64,000 bases of DNA from a sulfur-oxidizing endosymbiont of Gigantopelta aegis (GCF_016097415.1 NZ_JAEHGE010000001.1:4046610-4110609), one strand, 5' to 3'. Positions 35,583 to 48,264 are shown, counted from the stretch's first letter. The notes: generated from the letters alone by a model not told the origin. Numbers and translations are program-made.

Positions 35583-36194
35583 ATGTCCCCCCCCAGTAAA
35601 TATTTTCAGAATATCGAGCAATATCGTCAAGACTTGCTAATTCAAACTGAATTATGTGGTGAAGCCATGCAATTTAAAACCACTTGGGGACTTTTTTCAC
35701 CTCGCGCTATTGATGATGGCACGAAATTGATGTTGCAATACATTCAAGTCAATGAGGACGACGATTGTCTCGATATTGGCTGTGGCTATGGACCACTAGG
35801 GCTCACGTTGGCAAAATTAGCCCCCAATGGCCACACCTGTTTAATTGATAAGGATTTCGTTGCCATTAAATACACCGAAAAAAACATTCAACTCAACAAA
35901 CTTAATAATTGTGACACGTTTTTAAGTAATGGCTTGGATCAGGTAAGCGAAAAAATCGGCAGGAAAAAATTCAATCTTATTGTGTCTAATATTCCCGCCA
36001 AGGTTGGCAATGAATTATTGAGCCTCTTTATGGTTGATGCCTTAAACCACCTTGAACCCGGGGGACGTTTTTATGTGGTCACCATCACCGGCATTCGAAA
36101 ATACATCGAACGTTCTTTTAAAGAGGTCTTTGGCAATTATAAGAAAGTAAAGCAAGGAAAAACCTATACTGTTGCTATGACGATCAAAGAATAA
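35583..36194 (+). CDS. Class I SAM methyltransferase, RsmC/MTS-like
   Basis: The 203-residue protein resembles the C-terminal MTS domain of RsmC (16S rRNA guanine N2-methyltransferase). Motif I is CLDIGCGYGPLGLTLAK near residue 62, motif II LIDKDFVAIKYTEKN, and motif IV is IVSNIPAKVG, where RsmC usually has NPPFH; the change from PP to IP is unusual. It ends KQGKTYTVAMT. It lacks the N-terminal half of RsmC, as in archaeal and Gram-positive single-domain relatives. The start ATG 35583 has no good Shine-Dalgarno. Only 7 bp separate it from the transglycosylase, so the two are probably co-transcribed. Target RNA not determinable. Confidence 0.83.
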   Translation: MSPPSKYFQNIEQYRQDLLIQTELCGEAMQFKTTWGLFSPRAIDDGTKLMLQYIQVNEDDDCLDIGCGYGPLGLTLAKLAPNGHTCLIDKDFVAIKYTEKNIQLNKLNNCDTFLSNGLDQVSEKIGRKKFNLIVSNIPAKVGNELLSLFMVDALNHLEPGGRFYVVTITGIRKYIERSFKEVFGNYKKVKQGKTYTVAMTIKE

Positions 36195-36201
36195 ACTATC
36201 C

Positions 36202-38469
36202 ATGATAACAGCCCCCTTTGGCCCCTTTGGTTTTTCGCCGCAAATATTAAAAAAATCCCTGACACTTTTTTTGTCCTTAGCGTTGCTGTTAGTATTAGTT
36301 TTTAACCTTATTTCATGCAGTGATGAACAATCATCTGCTAAAAAACAATCGACACCAGACACTGCTCAAGAAAGCAGTCAAAACACAGTCATTCATATTG
36401 ATGTTGATAAAAGCATTAATAAAACAGATGCAATCAGGCCTCACTCTCAAACAAACTATAAACAAACCATCAATAAAGACGATTGGGCAGCCATTAAAGC
36501 ATCAGGCAGCTTACGCATTATTGTCCCCTATTCTTTTCAACATAATGACTTTCTCCCACGACGTACTTTTTCATACAATAATGAGCTCAAATCCATTATC
36601 CGTTTTGCCGAAGAAAATAAACTGACACCGATACTGATATCAACCAAACGTTTTTCCAATATGCTGCCCTTACTTAAAGAAGGTCGTGGCGATATTGTTG
36701 TTGCCAACCTCACCATCACAAACAAAAGAAGAGAACTGGTGAGTTTTACTATCCCCGTTGATCAGAGTATTGAACAATTAGTGGTTGCACAATCATTCAA
36801 AAAGAAATTATCACTGACCACACTTGATGGACTAAAAATTGGCGTACGCAAAGATACCTCGTTCAAAGATACCCTGAACACCTTAATCGAAGAAGGCGAG
36901 CAAGCAATTGAGATTGTCATTTTAGATGATCGAATTTCCATCGATGAAAAATTTAACATTCTAAACTCAGGCAAGGTTGATGCTGTCATTGAAGACTCCA
37001 ATCGACTCGAATTGTTTAAAGAATATCGCAATGATATAAAATCAGTATTAGATTTAGGAAAAGAACGCCCTATTGCTTGGGCGGTTAGAAAAAATAATCC
37101 TAACTTTCTCAAACAATTAAATCGCTTTATTCGCACAGAAAAATTACTGCAATATTTACCCGAGAAACGTCTAGGTGATTTAGACAGCATAAAAAAACAC
37201 CGTCAATTACGTTTAATCACTCGGAACAATGCCTCAAGTTACTTTTTGTGGAAAAATCAACTCATGGGCTTTGAATATGACTTGCTCAAAGAGTTTGCTA
37301 AACAGCAAAAAATCAACTTAAAAGTCCTTGTGGCTAATGATTTTAAACAAATGGCACAATGGCTCGAAGAAGGCTATGGTGACATTGTATCAGCAGGTTT
37401 AATCATAACGCCTGAGCGTAAAAAATTGCCCATTAAATTCACTAATCCCTATTTGTTTGTGCAGGAAATTATTGTGCAACGCAAAAATAATAAGACCATT
37501 GACAATATTCAACAGCTTAATTCACGTACTTTTTATGTCCGTAAAAGCAGTTCTTATTGGGATACCTTAGCCCAATTACAAAACCAGTTAAAAACTGAAA
37601 ACATTCATTTTAATATCGAGCTTGCTCCGGAAAACATGGAGACCGAAGAAATCATCAAACGCGTTTTAGACGGTGAATATGATTTAACCTTGGCTGACTC
37701 TAATATCATTGCAATTGAGAAAAGCTGGAATAGTGAATTACAGGCCTCATTGGCACTAACAAGTGAGCGCGGTCATCGCTGGTTGCTGAGAAAAAATGAC
37801 TCTGAATTATTAGCCGCACTCAATCGTTTTATCAAAAAAGAATACAAAAAATTATTTTATAATGTCACTTATAACAAGTATTTTAAAAACTCTCGTAAAC
37901 TATTTGATGTTAAAAAACGTGAGCAAAATAACCAAACAATCTCCATCTATGATGACCTCATTAAATCACTCGCCAAAGAGTATAATTTTGACTGGCGACT
38001 CATTGCCGCACAAGTGAATAAAGAGAGTAAATTTAATCCCAAGGCCAAATCATGGGCTGGCGCCAAAGGTCTCTTGCAAGTCATGCCAAGAACCGCGCGC
38101 GAAGTTGGCATAAAAGATTTAGATAAAGCAGAGAATGGCCTGCGAGCTGGACTCAAATACATGGACTGGCTTAACTCACAAATCTCTGATGAACTACCGG
38201 CTGATGTGCAGTTCTGGTTTATATTATCCGCCTATAACGCCGGTCTAGGCCATCTTAAAGATGCTCGCATCTTAGCGAAACAACAGGGACTCAATCCCAA
38301 TCGTTGGTTTGGCAATGTTGAGCAAGCATTTTTAATGCTTTCTAAGCCCAAGTACCACAAAAAAGCGCGCTATGGTTATGTGCGTGGCACCGAACCTGTC
38401 GCTTATGTAAAAAAAATCCAGGCCTTATATGAGCTATACAGTAAAAAACATCCCGACACCTCTAATTGA
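36202..38469 (+). CDS. Lipoprotein lytic transglycosylase with two solute-binding domains (MltF-like)
   Basis: The 755-residue protein is larger than typical MltF (about 500). It begins with a lipoprotein signal (LALLLVLVFNLISC, Cys about 35). Two consecutive periplasmic binding-protein type 3 domains follow: residues about 90-320 (SGSLRIIVPYSF, FAEENKLTPILIS) and about 330-570 (RQLRLITRNNASSYFLWKNQ, LMGFEYDLLKEFAKQQ). The C-terminal SLT domain has the catalytic Glu in AQVNKESKFNPKAKS, then GLLQVMPRTA and LSAYNAGLGH. It cleaves peptidoglycan between MurNAc and GlcNAc from the outer membrane. The sensor modules probably bind amino acids or muropeptides. The next gene, an ABC transporter fragment, starts 8 bp after its stop. 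Confidence 0.9.
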   Translation: MITAPFGPFGFSPQILKKSLTLFLSLALLLVLVFNLISCSDEQSSAKKQSTPDTAQESSQNTVIHIDVDKSINKTDAIRPHSQTNYKQTINKDDWAAIKASGSLRIIVPYSFQHNDFLPRRTFSYNNELKSIIRFAEENKLTPILISTKRFSNMLPLLKEGRGDIVVANLTITNKRRELVSFTIPVDQSIEQLVVAQSFKKKLSLTTLDGLKIGVRKDTSFKDTLNTLIEEGEQAIEIVILDDRISIDEKFNILNSGKVDAVIEDSNRLELFKEYRNDIKSVLDLGKERPIAWAVRKNNPNFLKQLNRFIRTEKLLQYLPEKRLGDLDSIKKHRQLRLITRNNASSYFLWKNQLMGFEYDLLKEFAKQQKINLKVLVANDFKQMAQWLEEGYGDIVSAGLIITPERKKLPIKFTNPYLFVQEIIVQRKNNKTIDNIQQLNSRTFYVRKSSSYWDTLAQLQNQLKTENIHFNIELAPENMETEEIIKRVLDGEYDLTLADSNIIAIEKSWNSELQASLALTSERGHRWLLRKNDSELLAALNRFIKKEYKKLFYNVTYNKYFKNSRKLFDVKKREQNNQTISIYDDLIKSLAKEYNFDWRLIAAQVNKESKFNPKAKSWAGAKGLLQVMPRTAREVGIKDLDKAENGLRAGLKYMDWLNSQISDELPADVQFWFILSAYNAGLGHLKDARILAKQQGLNPNRWFGNVEQAFLMLSKPKYHKKARYGYVRGTEPVAYVKKIQALYELYSKKHPDTSN

Positions 38470-38477
38470 TAGTGACT

Positions 38478-38607
38478 ATGAATAGCAGTACATCCGAACA
38501 AAACTTTTTTTCCTTTAAGCGTATTATTCACTCTGCTTTAGCCTATAAGCCGCAGTTAATTAAAGCCAATATTATTGCCATTATTGCCGCCCTTTTGTCT
38601 GTACCCA
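38478..38607 (+). pseudogene. ABC transporter permease/ATPase, N-terminal fragment cut by IS-A
   Basis: ATG 38478 begins MNSSTSEQNFFSFKRIIHSA and continues LAYKPQLIKANIIAIIAALL SVP until IS-A copy 10. The start resembles the first transmembrane segment of MsbA-type exporters. The rest of the gene is not on the other side of the IS, so it has been moved or lost. The gene was probably co-transcribed with the transglycosylase. Confidence 0.6.
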
Positions 38608-40119
<1,512 letters not shown>

Positions 40120-40122
<3 letters not shown>

Positions 40123-40452
40123 TAATGCCCGTAAGTCGCCAGCAATGGACATCTCATCCAGTGCATTTTTCATGCAAAGTAACCATTGGTCACTTTCTGA
40201 CTGGCCAATGGTAAAGGGCATGTGGCGACGCCTTAAACGCGGATGCCCGTATTTTTCTATATATAAATCAGGCCCTCCCAGCCAGCCGGATAAAAATAAA
40301 AAGAGCTTTTCACGTGATGCTTTGAGGGATTTGGCATGCATTTGACGTATAGTGTTAGTCTCTGGCAGTGTGTCCATTTGATCATAAAATCGATCAACCA
40401 GTTCACGCAGTGGCTGTTCACCACCGAGTGCATCATAAGGTGTTTGAGTCAT
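40120..40452 (-). CDS. Group II truncated haemoglobin, last residues replaced by IS-A
   Basis: The 110-residue product contains the group II pattern YDALGGEQPLRELVDRFYDQ, REKLFLFLSGWLGGPDLYIE and GHPRLRRRHMPF. The last gives the proximal His of helix F, and WLLCM helix G follows. It binds O2 or NO at haem and is associated with oxidative or nitrosative stress. The normal C-terminus (a short helix after the residues reading DEM) is missing; the TAA stop is supplied by the first bases of IS-A copy 10 directly after LRAL. The loss of about 15 residues may still permit haem binding. It lies downstream of htpG on the same strand, beyond a terminator. Confidence 0.85.
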
Positions 40453-40473
40453 ATTTAGTGCTTATTATGAGCT

Positions 40474-40513
40474 AAAAAAAAGGGCTGAATATGAATAAAA
40501 CATATCCAGCCCT
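40474..40513 (-). terminator. Rho-independent terminator of htpG
   Basis: On the minus strand AGGGCTGGATATG pairs with CATATTCAGCCCT around a short loop and is followed by eight Ts. It starts 28 bp after the htpG stop codon and precedes the haemoglobin start. Confidence 0.9.
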
Positions 40514-40540
40514 ATTTGCTTGACGGTTTTATACCCGTGC

Positions 40541-42475
40541 TTAGCTGGTCAGTTCCAACAACATTTTATTCAATCGGCTTACGAAGGTAGCGGGATCTTC
40601 TAATTGACCACCTTCACTGAGAAGTGCCTGTTCAAATAAGATGCGAGTCCAGTCATCGAAACGCTCACCATCAACGTCTTTACTCAAACGCTTAATCAGA
40701 GGATGTTCCGGATTAAGTTCAAAGATAGGCTTATGCCCCATAACATCCTGACCGGCTTGCTGTAGTAGACGTTCTAGGTTAGCACTCATATCATGTTCAC
40801 CTGTCACTAAACAAGCTGGAGAGTCAGTTAGACGATGCGTCATGCGCACTTCTTTGATATCATCACCCAATGATTCTGTGACACGCTTAAGGAAGTCTTT
40901 GTACTCTTCCTGAGTTTTTTCATACTCTTTCTTTTCTTCTTCATCTTCCATTTCGCCCAGGTCTAGTTCACCACGAGCAACAGAAACAATATTTTTCTCT
41001 TCATAAGTTGGCAATGAAGACATTAGGAATTCATCAACTCTATCAGTTAACAATAAGACTTCAATGCCCTTCTTACGAAAGACTTCAAGGTGAGGACTAT
41101 TTTTAGCCGCTGCAAAGCTATCAGCAGTAATATAATAAATATCCTTTTGACCGTCTTTCATACGAGTAATGTACTCATCTAAAGAGACTGTTTGGTCTTC
41201 CTTGTTATCATTGGTACTGGAAAAACGGAGCAATTTGGCAATTTTATCTCGATTAGCAAAATCTTCTCCTGGCCCTTCTTTCATCACACGGCCAAATTCT
41301 TTCCAGAATGTCGCATAATCTTCTTTATCGTTATTAGCCATTCTTTGCAATAATGACAAAACTTTCTTCACTGAACCAGAACGAATATTATCCAGCACTT
41401 TTGAATTCTGTAAAATTTCACGGGAAACATTCAAGGGCAGATCATTAGAATCAATAATACCTTTCACAAAACGCAGGTAATTAGGCATTAACTTTTCGGT
41501 TTCATCCATGATGAAGACGCGACGTACATAAAGTTTAATACCATGCTGACGTTCACGATCCCACATATCAAAAGGTGCACGTTTGGGAATAAAGAGTAAG
41601 GAAGTATATTCATACTTACCTTCTACCTGATTATGAGAACGCGCTAGAGGCTCTTCAAAGTCATGACCAACGTGCTTATAAAACTCAGTGTATTCTTCAT
41701 CAGTGATGTCTTTCTTAGAACGAGTCCATAATGCAGAAGCATTATTGACAACTTCATATTCAATCACATCTTCGATATCGTCCTTCGCTTCCTCTTCACC
41801 CTCTTCAGTCGGCATAGGTGGCATTGCTTCTTTAAGCATTTCGATGGGCACAGTAATGTGATCAGAATATTTACGTACAATCGTTCTTAGACGTGTACCA
41901 TCAAGGAATTCATCTTCATCATCTTTAAGGTGTAGGGTGACTTCAGTACCACGTAGTTCTTTGTCCACTGTTTCAATGCTAAATTCACCTTCACCGGCTG
42001 ATTCCCATAAAACAGCCTGATCAGCAGCCGTGCCTGCACGACGTGTACGCAGGCTAACTTTATCTGCAATAATAAAAGATGAATAGAAACCCACACCAAA
42101 TTGACCAATGGCATTGGCATCTTTCTTTTGATCGCCAGTCAGTGAGTCTAAAAACTGACGCGTACCTGATTTAGCAATCGTACCAATATTATCCACCACT
42201 TCATCACGTGACATGCCGATACCATTATCAGAAATGGTGATGGTACGGGCTTCTTTATCAAAGGATAAAGAAATTTTCAGTTCCGAATCATTTTCGTATA
42301 GTTTGCTTTCGCTAATGGCTTCAAAACGAAGTTTGTCGATAGCATCAGATGCATTTGACACCAGTTCTCTAAGGAAAATCTCTTTATTACTGTATAAAGA
42401 GTGGATCATTAACTTTAATAATTGGTTGACTTCAGTTTGAAAGCCAAGTGTTTCCTTATGTGCTTCAACACTCAT
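40541..42475 (-). CDS. htpG: Chaperone HtpG (Hsp90 family)
   Basis: The 644-residue product matches bacterial Hsp90 throughout. The N-terminal GHKL ATPase carries [29 protein letters not shown] and [12 protein letters not shown]. The middle domain has [28 protein letters not shown] and the catalytic Arg region. The C-terminal dimerisation domain follows. An acidic linker lies at about residues 210-230 ([14 protein letters not shown]). It is a cytoplasmic ATP-dependent chaperone for late folding steps. A good Shine-Dalgarno (GAAGGGG) precedes the ATG and a heat-shock promoter lies upstream. A strong terminator follows. The frame is intact. Confidence 0.97.
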   Translation of the reverse strand: MSVEAHKETLGFQTEVNQLLKLMIHSLYSNKEIFLRELVSNASDAIDKLRFEAISESKLYENDSELKISLSFDKEARTITISDNGIGMSRDEVVDNIGTIAKSGTRQFLDSLTGDQKKDANAIGQFGVGFYSSFIIADKVSLRTRRAGTAADQAVLWESAGEGEFSIETVDKELRGTEVTLHLKDDEDEFLDGTRLRTIVRKYSDHITVPIEMLKEAMPPMPTEEGEEEAKDDIEDVIEYEVVNNASALWTRSKKDITDEEYTEFYKHVGHDFEEPLARSHNQVEGKYEYTSLLFIPKRAPFDMWDRERQHGIKLYVRRVFIMDETEKLMPNYLRFVKGIIDSNDLPLNVSREILQNSKVLDNIRSGSVKKVLSLLQRMANNDKEDYATFWKEFGRVMKEGPGEDFANRDKIAKLLRFSSTNDNKEDQTVSLDEYITRMKDGQKDIYYITADSFAAAKNSPHLEVFRKKGIEVLLLTDRVDEFLMSSLPTYEEKNIVSVARGELDLGEMEDEEEKKEYEKTQEEYKDFLKRVTESLGDDIKEVRMTHRLTDSPACLVTGEHDMSANLERLLQQAGQDVMGHKPIFELNPEHPLIKRLSKDVDGERFDDWTRILFEQALLSEGGQLEDPATFVSRLNKMLLELTS

Positions 42476-42561
42476 TCATTTTCCCCTTCAGGATTTAATT
42501 TTGACAATCGATCATTTAGCATTAATTGTGTGCCAAATGATTTTAGTAATAATGCTAGAAA

Positions 42562-42589
42562 ATGTGGGGCTAAATTTGTCACTTTCAAG
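42562..42589 (-). promoter_or_regulatory. Sigma-32 (heat-shock) promoter of htpG
   Basis: On the minus strand, CTTGAAA (42583-42589), a 13-base spacer and CCCCACAT (42562-42569) match the sigma-32 consensus CTTGAAA-N11-16-CCCCATNT, with one mismatch in the -10. It lies about 87 bp upstream of the htpG start. Confidence 0.85.
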
Positions 42590-42678
42590 GGGATTTCTAA
42601 CATTCTCTTGTTCTATATTGGGATAATGACCATTATCGGTTAAAATAGTCCTGTATTTCGAGTTTTGAAATATTTTAG

Positions 42679-44478
<1,800 letters not shown>

Positions 44479-44730
44479 GAAAGTTTGCTCCTGAATAATA
44501 ATCATTTATTAAAAATGGTTATTATCTGATGCAAAATATTTGACGATATTACTTGTTTTTTATTAATTTTAAACTACATTTATTAGTAGTAAAATAGCTT
44601 GTATAAAAACTCATTCGGCATGTTTTAAAGATATTTCATTAATATTTTAGCCTATAGGGAAAGTGAATTTATACATTTCTAAATTATATAAGGGAATTTT
44701 CCTTTGTTATATATGATTGAAGATTTGACC

Positions 44731-45090
44731 ATGAAAAAAATAGTATTTTTAAGCAGTTTGTGTTCCTTATTCCTAGCAATGAATTTACTTGCCGAAACAC
44801 CCGATAAGAGTACTTATTCATTAGGGATTTCCCCTACCTGCCACCGCAAATTCTAAAACAACTACACACACCACTCGTGACTGAAATAAATGAATCAATG
44901 TCAAAAAAAATCGTAATGACTAGCACTTCAAGTTATGGCCGATTTATTGAAAACCTAAAAAACGAATCTTATGACATAATCCTAGTACAACCCTTTGACT
45001 ATATATGGGCACACGATCAATATAATTACCAACCACTAGCAAAATATAGAACTCCCTTATCAGCTCTATTTATGGTGCCAATAGATAGTC
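44731..45090 (+). pseudogene. PhnD-like periplasmic binding protein, frameshifted and truncated by IS-A
   Basis: ATG 44731 begins a signal peptide MKKIVFLSSLCSLFLAMNLL (cleavage near LAETP). After one missing T near 44834 the mature protein reads FPYLPPQILKQLHTPLVTEI, MTSTSSYGRFIENLKNESYD and IILVQPFDYIWAHDQ. That is the first lobe of a PhnD/phosphonate-type binding protein, often fused to sensory proteins in gammaproteobacteria. IS-A copy 11 cuts it after VPIDS, and the rest is absent from the other side. Confidence 0.72.
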
Positions 45091-45099
45091 TAATGTGGC

Positions 45100-45105
45100 T
45101 ATACT
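45100..45105 (+). promoter_or_regulatory. Left-end -10 box of the IS-A circle-junction promoter
   Basis: TATACT begins nine bases inside the left end. In a circular intermediate joining right and left ends with a 3-bp spacer it lies 17 bp from the right-end TTGACA and would drive orfA. Confidence 0.65.
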
Positions 45106-45156
45106 TAACCGGACACACAACTTAAAATAACTAAAAGATAAAAAGTGTGACCTAAA

Positions 45157-45477
45157 ATGAATGATCAAACAAAAAAACCGAATAAAAGCTATACATCAGA
45201 ATTTAAAGAATCAGCTGTCAAATTAGCTAATGAGACGGATCAACCCGTTTCTCAGACTGCCAGGGAGCTAGGTGTTAATGTAAATACTCTACATACCTGG
45301 ATCAGTAAATATTCCAAACCGGTGAAGACGGTAGCCAATAGAAGTGATGAACACATTTATGATGAAGTAAAACGTCTGAAAAAAGAATTGGCAAAAGTGA
45401 TTCAGGAGCGTGATTTATTAAAAAGGCCACAGCGTACTTTGCAAGGGAAACTTTGTGAAGTACGCATGGATAACTGA
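45157..45477 (+). CDS. IS-A OrfA (IS3-family helix-turn-helix protein)
   Basis: This 106-residue DNA-binding subunit has the helix-turn-helix [20 protein letters not shown] and a leucine-zipper-like [18 protein letters not shown]. OrfA binds the terminal repeats and, fused to OrfB by frameshifting, forms the OrfAB transposase in this family. The frame ends with an abnormal tail ([17 protein letters not shown]). In the -1 frame after the A5 run the sequence reads [12 protein letters not shown] and stops at a TGA that overlaps the GTG of orfB (GTGA). ATG 45157 has no strong Shine-Dalgarno. Confidence 0.88.
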   Translation: MNDQTKKPNKSYTSEFKESAVKLANETDQPVSQTARELGVNVNTLHTWISKYSKPVKTVANRSDEHIYDEVKRLKKELAKVIQERDLLKRPQRTLQGKLCEVRMDN

Positions 45478-46318
45478 TCAGGCTAAAGATTACCCGGTAA
45501 CGATTCTGTGCCGTTTTATGGATGTTTCCCGTAGTTGCTATTATGATTGGGTTAGCTCTCCTAAAACGGATAGAGAGAAAGAAAATGAAGCGCTTACTGA
45601 GCAGCTAAAAAACTGTTTGAAGACAGTCGCAAGACTTATGGAACCCGTCGTCTTAAAAAGAAAACTGGCTGAAAAAGGCGTTCATATAAGCCGCCGGAGA
45701 ATTGGTCGATTAATGAAAAAAGCCGGTTTGTTTTGTAAAACGAAGAGACGCTTTAAAGCGACGACTAATTCCAAGCATAATAAGCGTATATCTCCAAATT
45801 TACTGGAAAGAGAGTTTACTGTCTCTCAACCTGATCGCTACTATGTGGGTGATATTACCTATATTGCCACCAAGGAAGGCTGGTTATATTTAGCGGTTGT
45901 CATTGACTTATTCTCTAGGCAAATTGTTGGCTGGTCGATGGATGAGCGAATGAAAGCCAAGCTAGTCAATGATGCTTTACTGATGGCCATATGGAAGCGT
46001 AAACCAATGGATGGATTGCTTTGGCATACTGACCGAGGTAGCCAATATGCCTCTGATAGTCATAGAAAAATATTGTCGGATCATAACATAATTCAGTCTA
46101 TGAGCCGCAAAGGAAATTGCTGGGACAATGCTGTATCAGAGAGCTTCTTTCATAGTTTGAAAACTGAATTGACGCACCATTGTCGATTCAAAACCAGAGT
46201 AGAAGCAAAGCAGGCAATATTTGAATATATTGAGGTATTTTATAATCGGGAGCGACTTCATTCGGCTAATGATTATTTGTCACCAGTCGATTATGAAATA
46301 CAGCAGGAAATAGCTTAA
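45455..46318 (+). CDS. IS-A OrfB (IS3-family DDE transposase)
   Basis: From GTG 45455 the 287-residue product has [18 protein letters not shown] near the N-terminus and the rve integrase core with Asp in VGDITYI, Asp in [11 protein letters not shown] and Glu in [13 protein letters not shown]. It closes [20 protein letters not shown]. Between EQLK and KRKLAEKG the protein reads [15 protein letters not shown]. The +1 frame of the same DNA encodes [14 protein letters not shown], the conserved IS3 sequence, so a 15-residue stretch appears to be out of frame between two compensating indels. Catalytic competence is therefore uncertain. Confidence 0.88.
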   Translation: MKYAWITDQAKDYPVTILCRFMDVSRSCYYDWVSSPKTDREKENEALTEQLKNCLKTVARLMEPVVLKRKLAEKGVHISRRRIGRLMKKAGLFCKTKRRFKATTNSKHNKRISPNLLEREFTVSQPDRYYVGDITYIATKEGWLYLAVVIDLFSRQIVGWSMDERMKAKLVNDALLMAIWKRKPMDGLLWHTDRGSQYASDSHRKILSDHNIIQSMSRKGNCWDNAVSESFFHSLKTELTHHCRFKTRVEAKQAIFEYIEVFYNRERLHSANDYLSPVDYEIQQEIA

Positions 46319-46609
46319 ATCGATTGATTGAAGAGGGGTAAAAGGCGACATAAATGCCGCCCATTACCGTTGACGGCCATCGGCTCCTCAGCCTGTGCCG
46401 TGAAGATATTGTAACAGGATCATTACCGTTGTGAAAATACCTTGGGTGAATGGAACGGCTCTATCGTTCCAGAGGGCAAAAGCCCTTTCTCTTCATCTGT
46501 TTAAAGTTAACATGAGAAACTAAAATGATAGGAAATACAAAATGACAAAAATCACTTGAAACAGCCAAAAAATATTTAGAAAACTGTCCGGAAAAGTGTT
46601 GACACATCA
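46319..46609 (+). other. Long non-coding tail of IS-A with hairpins
   Basis: The 290 bp between the orfB stop and the right end occur in nearly every copy. They include GGAACGGCTCTATCGTTCC, and an AGAGGGC/GCCCT stem followed by TTTCTCTT that looks like a terminator, plus complementary stretches around GGCGACATAAATGCCGCC. On the opposite strand a frame of about 73 codons starts with an ATG inside the terminal repeat ([13 protein letters not shown]...). Its A/T runs vary between copies, so I do not treat it as a gene. Confidence 0.6.
46599..46604 (+). promoter_or_regulatory. Right-end outward -35 box of IS-A
   Basis: A perfect TTGACA ends five bases before the right tip and points outward. It is present in most copies; copies 7 and 8 have lost a base within or next to it. 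It forms the -35 of the proposed circle-junction promoter and might also pair with chance -10 boxes in flanking DNA. Confidence 0.65.
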
Positions 46610-46747
46610 CAATGGCTTTATCTGACTACGCTGACTCAAGAGTTTATTATGTGCACTTTCAGCGTGGTTTCAAAAAGCGTGGCCGCCCTATAAATATTTA
46701 TTGGACAGACTTTTAAATGCTTTTATGCTATATTGTAGTTCCTGAAT
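46610..46747 (+). other. Orphan 138-bp fragment between two IS-A copies
   Basis: One frame, ending TAA at 46716, reads MALSDYADSRVYYVHFQRGF then KKRGRPINIYWTDF, a plausible C-terminus of a lost gene. No family was recognised. Neither neighbouring IS-A copy has a target duplication, so this piece has been separated from its original context on both sides. Confidence 0.4.
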
Positions 46748-48264
46748 TAATGTGGCTATACTTAACCGGACACACAACTTAAAACAACTAAAAGATAAAA
46801 AGTGTGACCTAAAATGAATGATCAAACAAAAAAACCGAATAAAAGCTATACATCAGAATTTAAAGAATCAGCTGTCAAATTAGCTAATGAGACGGATCAA
46901 CCCGTTTCTCAGACTGCCAGGGAGCTAGGTGTTAATGTAAATACTCTACATACCTGGATCAGTAAATATTCCAAACCGGTGAAGACGGTAGCCAATAGAA
47001 GTGATGAACACATTTATGATGAAGTAAAACGTCTGAAAAAAGAATTGGCAAAAGTGATTCAGGAGCGTGATTTATTAAAAAGGCCACAGCGTACTTTGCA
47101 AGGGAAACTTTGTGAAGTACGCATGGATAACTGATCAGGCTAAAGATTACCCGGTAACGATTCTGTGCCGTTTTATGGATGTTTCCCGTAGTTGCTATTA
47201 TGATTGGGTTAGCTCTCCTAAAACGGATAGAGAGAAAGAAAATGAAGCGCTTACTGAGCAGCTAAAAAACTGTTTGAAGACAGTCGCAAGACTTATGGAA
47301 CCCGTCGTCTTAAAAGAAAACTGGCTGAAAAAGGCGTTCATATAAGCCGCCGGAGAATTGGTCGATTAATGAAAAAAGCCGGTTTGTTTTGTAAAACGAA
47401 GAGACGCTTTAAAGCGACGACTAATTCCAAGCATAATAAGCGTATATCTCCAAATTTACTGGAAAGAGAGTTTACTGTCTCTCAACCTGATCGCTACTAT
47501 GTGGGTGATATTACCTATATTGCCACCAAGGAAGGCTGGTTATATTTAGCGGTTGTCATTGACTTATTCTCTAGGCAAATTGTTGGCTGGTCGATGGATG
47601 AGCGAATGAAAGCCAAGCTAGTCAATGATGCTTTACTGATGGCCATATGGAAGCGTAAACCAATGGATGGATTGCTTTGGCATACTGACCGAGGTAGCCA
47701 ATATGCCTCTGATAGTCATAGAAAAATATTGTCGGATCATAACATAATTCAGTCTATGAGCCGCAAAGGAAATTGCTGGGACAATGCTGTATCAGAGAGC
47801 TTCTTTCATAGTTTGAAAACTGAATTGACGCACCATTGTCGATTCAAAACCAGAGTAGAAGCAAAGCAGGCAATATTTGAATATATTGAGGTATTTTATA
47901 ATCGGGAGCGACTTCATTCGCTAATGATTATTTGTCACCAGTCGATTATGAAATACAGCAGGAAATAGCTTAAATCGATTGATTGAAGAGGGGTAAAAGG
48001 CGACATAAATGCCGCCCATTACCGTTGACGGCCATCGACTCCTCAGCCTGTGCCGTGAAGATATTGTAACAGGATCATTACCGTTGTGAAAATACCTTGG
48101 GTGAATGGAACGGCTCTATCGTTCCAGAGGGCAAAGCCCTTTCTCTTCATCTGTTTAAAGTTAACATGAGAAACTAAAATGATAGGAAATACAAAATGAC
48201 AAAAATCACTTGAAACAGCCAAAAAAATATTTAGAAAACTGTCCGGAAAAGTGTTGACACATCA
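46748..48264 (+). mobile_element. IS-A copy 12 (IS3 family), full length, mismatched flanks
   Basis: The 1517-bp copy has complete ends, left flank AAT and right flank CAA. It has the same orientation as copy 11, 138 bp away. It truncates the HD-GYP gene that follows. Confidence 0.93.
46814..47973 (+). pseudogene. IS-A transposase, orfA intact, orfB broken twice
   Basis: OrfA (46814-47134) is complete. OrfB reads from GTG 47112 to a stop at 47345 (A4 run) and again from 47369. Near 47920 one G is lost (CATTCGCTAAT for CATTCGGCTAAT), which changes the last residues from [10 protein letters not shown] to LMIICHQS. Catalytic D, D and E are present. Confidence 0.8.

Larger units (their letters stand above)
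45091..46609 (+). mobile_element. IS-A copy 11 (IS3 family), reference copy with open orfA and orfB
   Basis: The 1519-bp element is complete. Terminal repeats are TAATGTGGCTATACTTAACC at the left and, inverted, TGATGTGTCAACACTTTTCC at the right, 19 of 25 positions matching. The flanks are GTC and CAA with no duplication, so its surroundings have probably recombined. It is the only copy in which both frames are open along their whole length. The tail after orfB is about 290 bp. Confidence 0.95.

Noticed and set aside
45091-48264. Tandem IS-A dimer at 45091 and 46748
   Set aside because: The copies are separated by 138 bp of unrelated sequence and neither has a duplication; a reactive dimer would have ends 2-4 bp apart.
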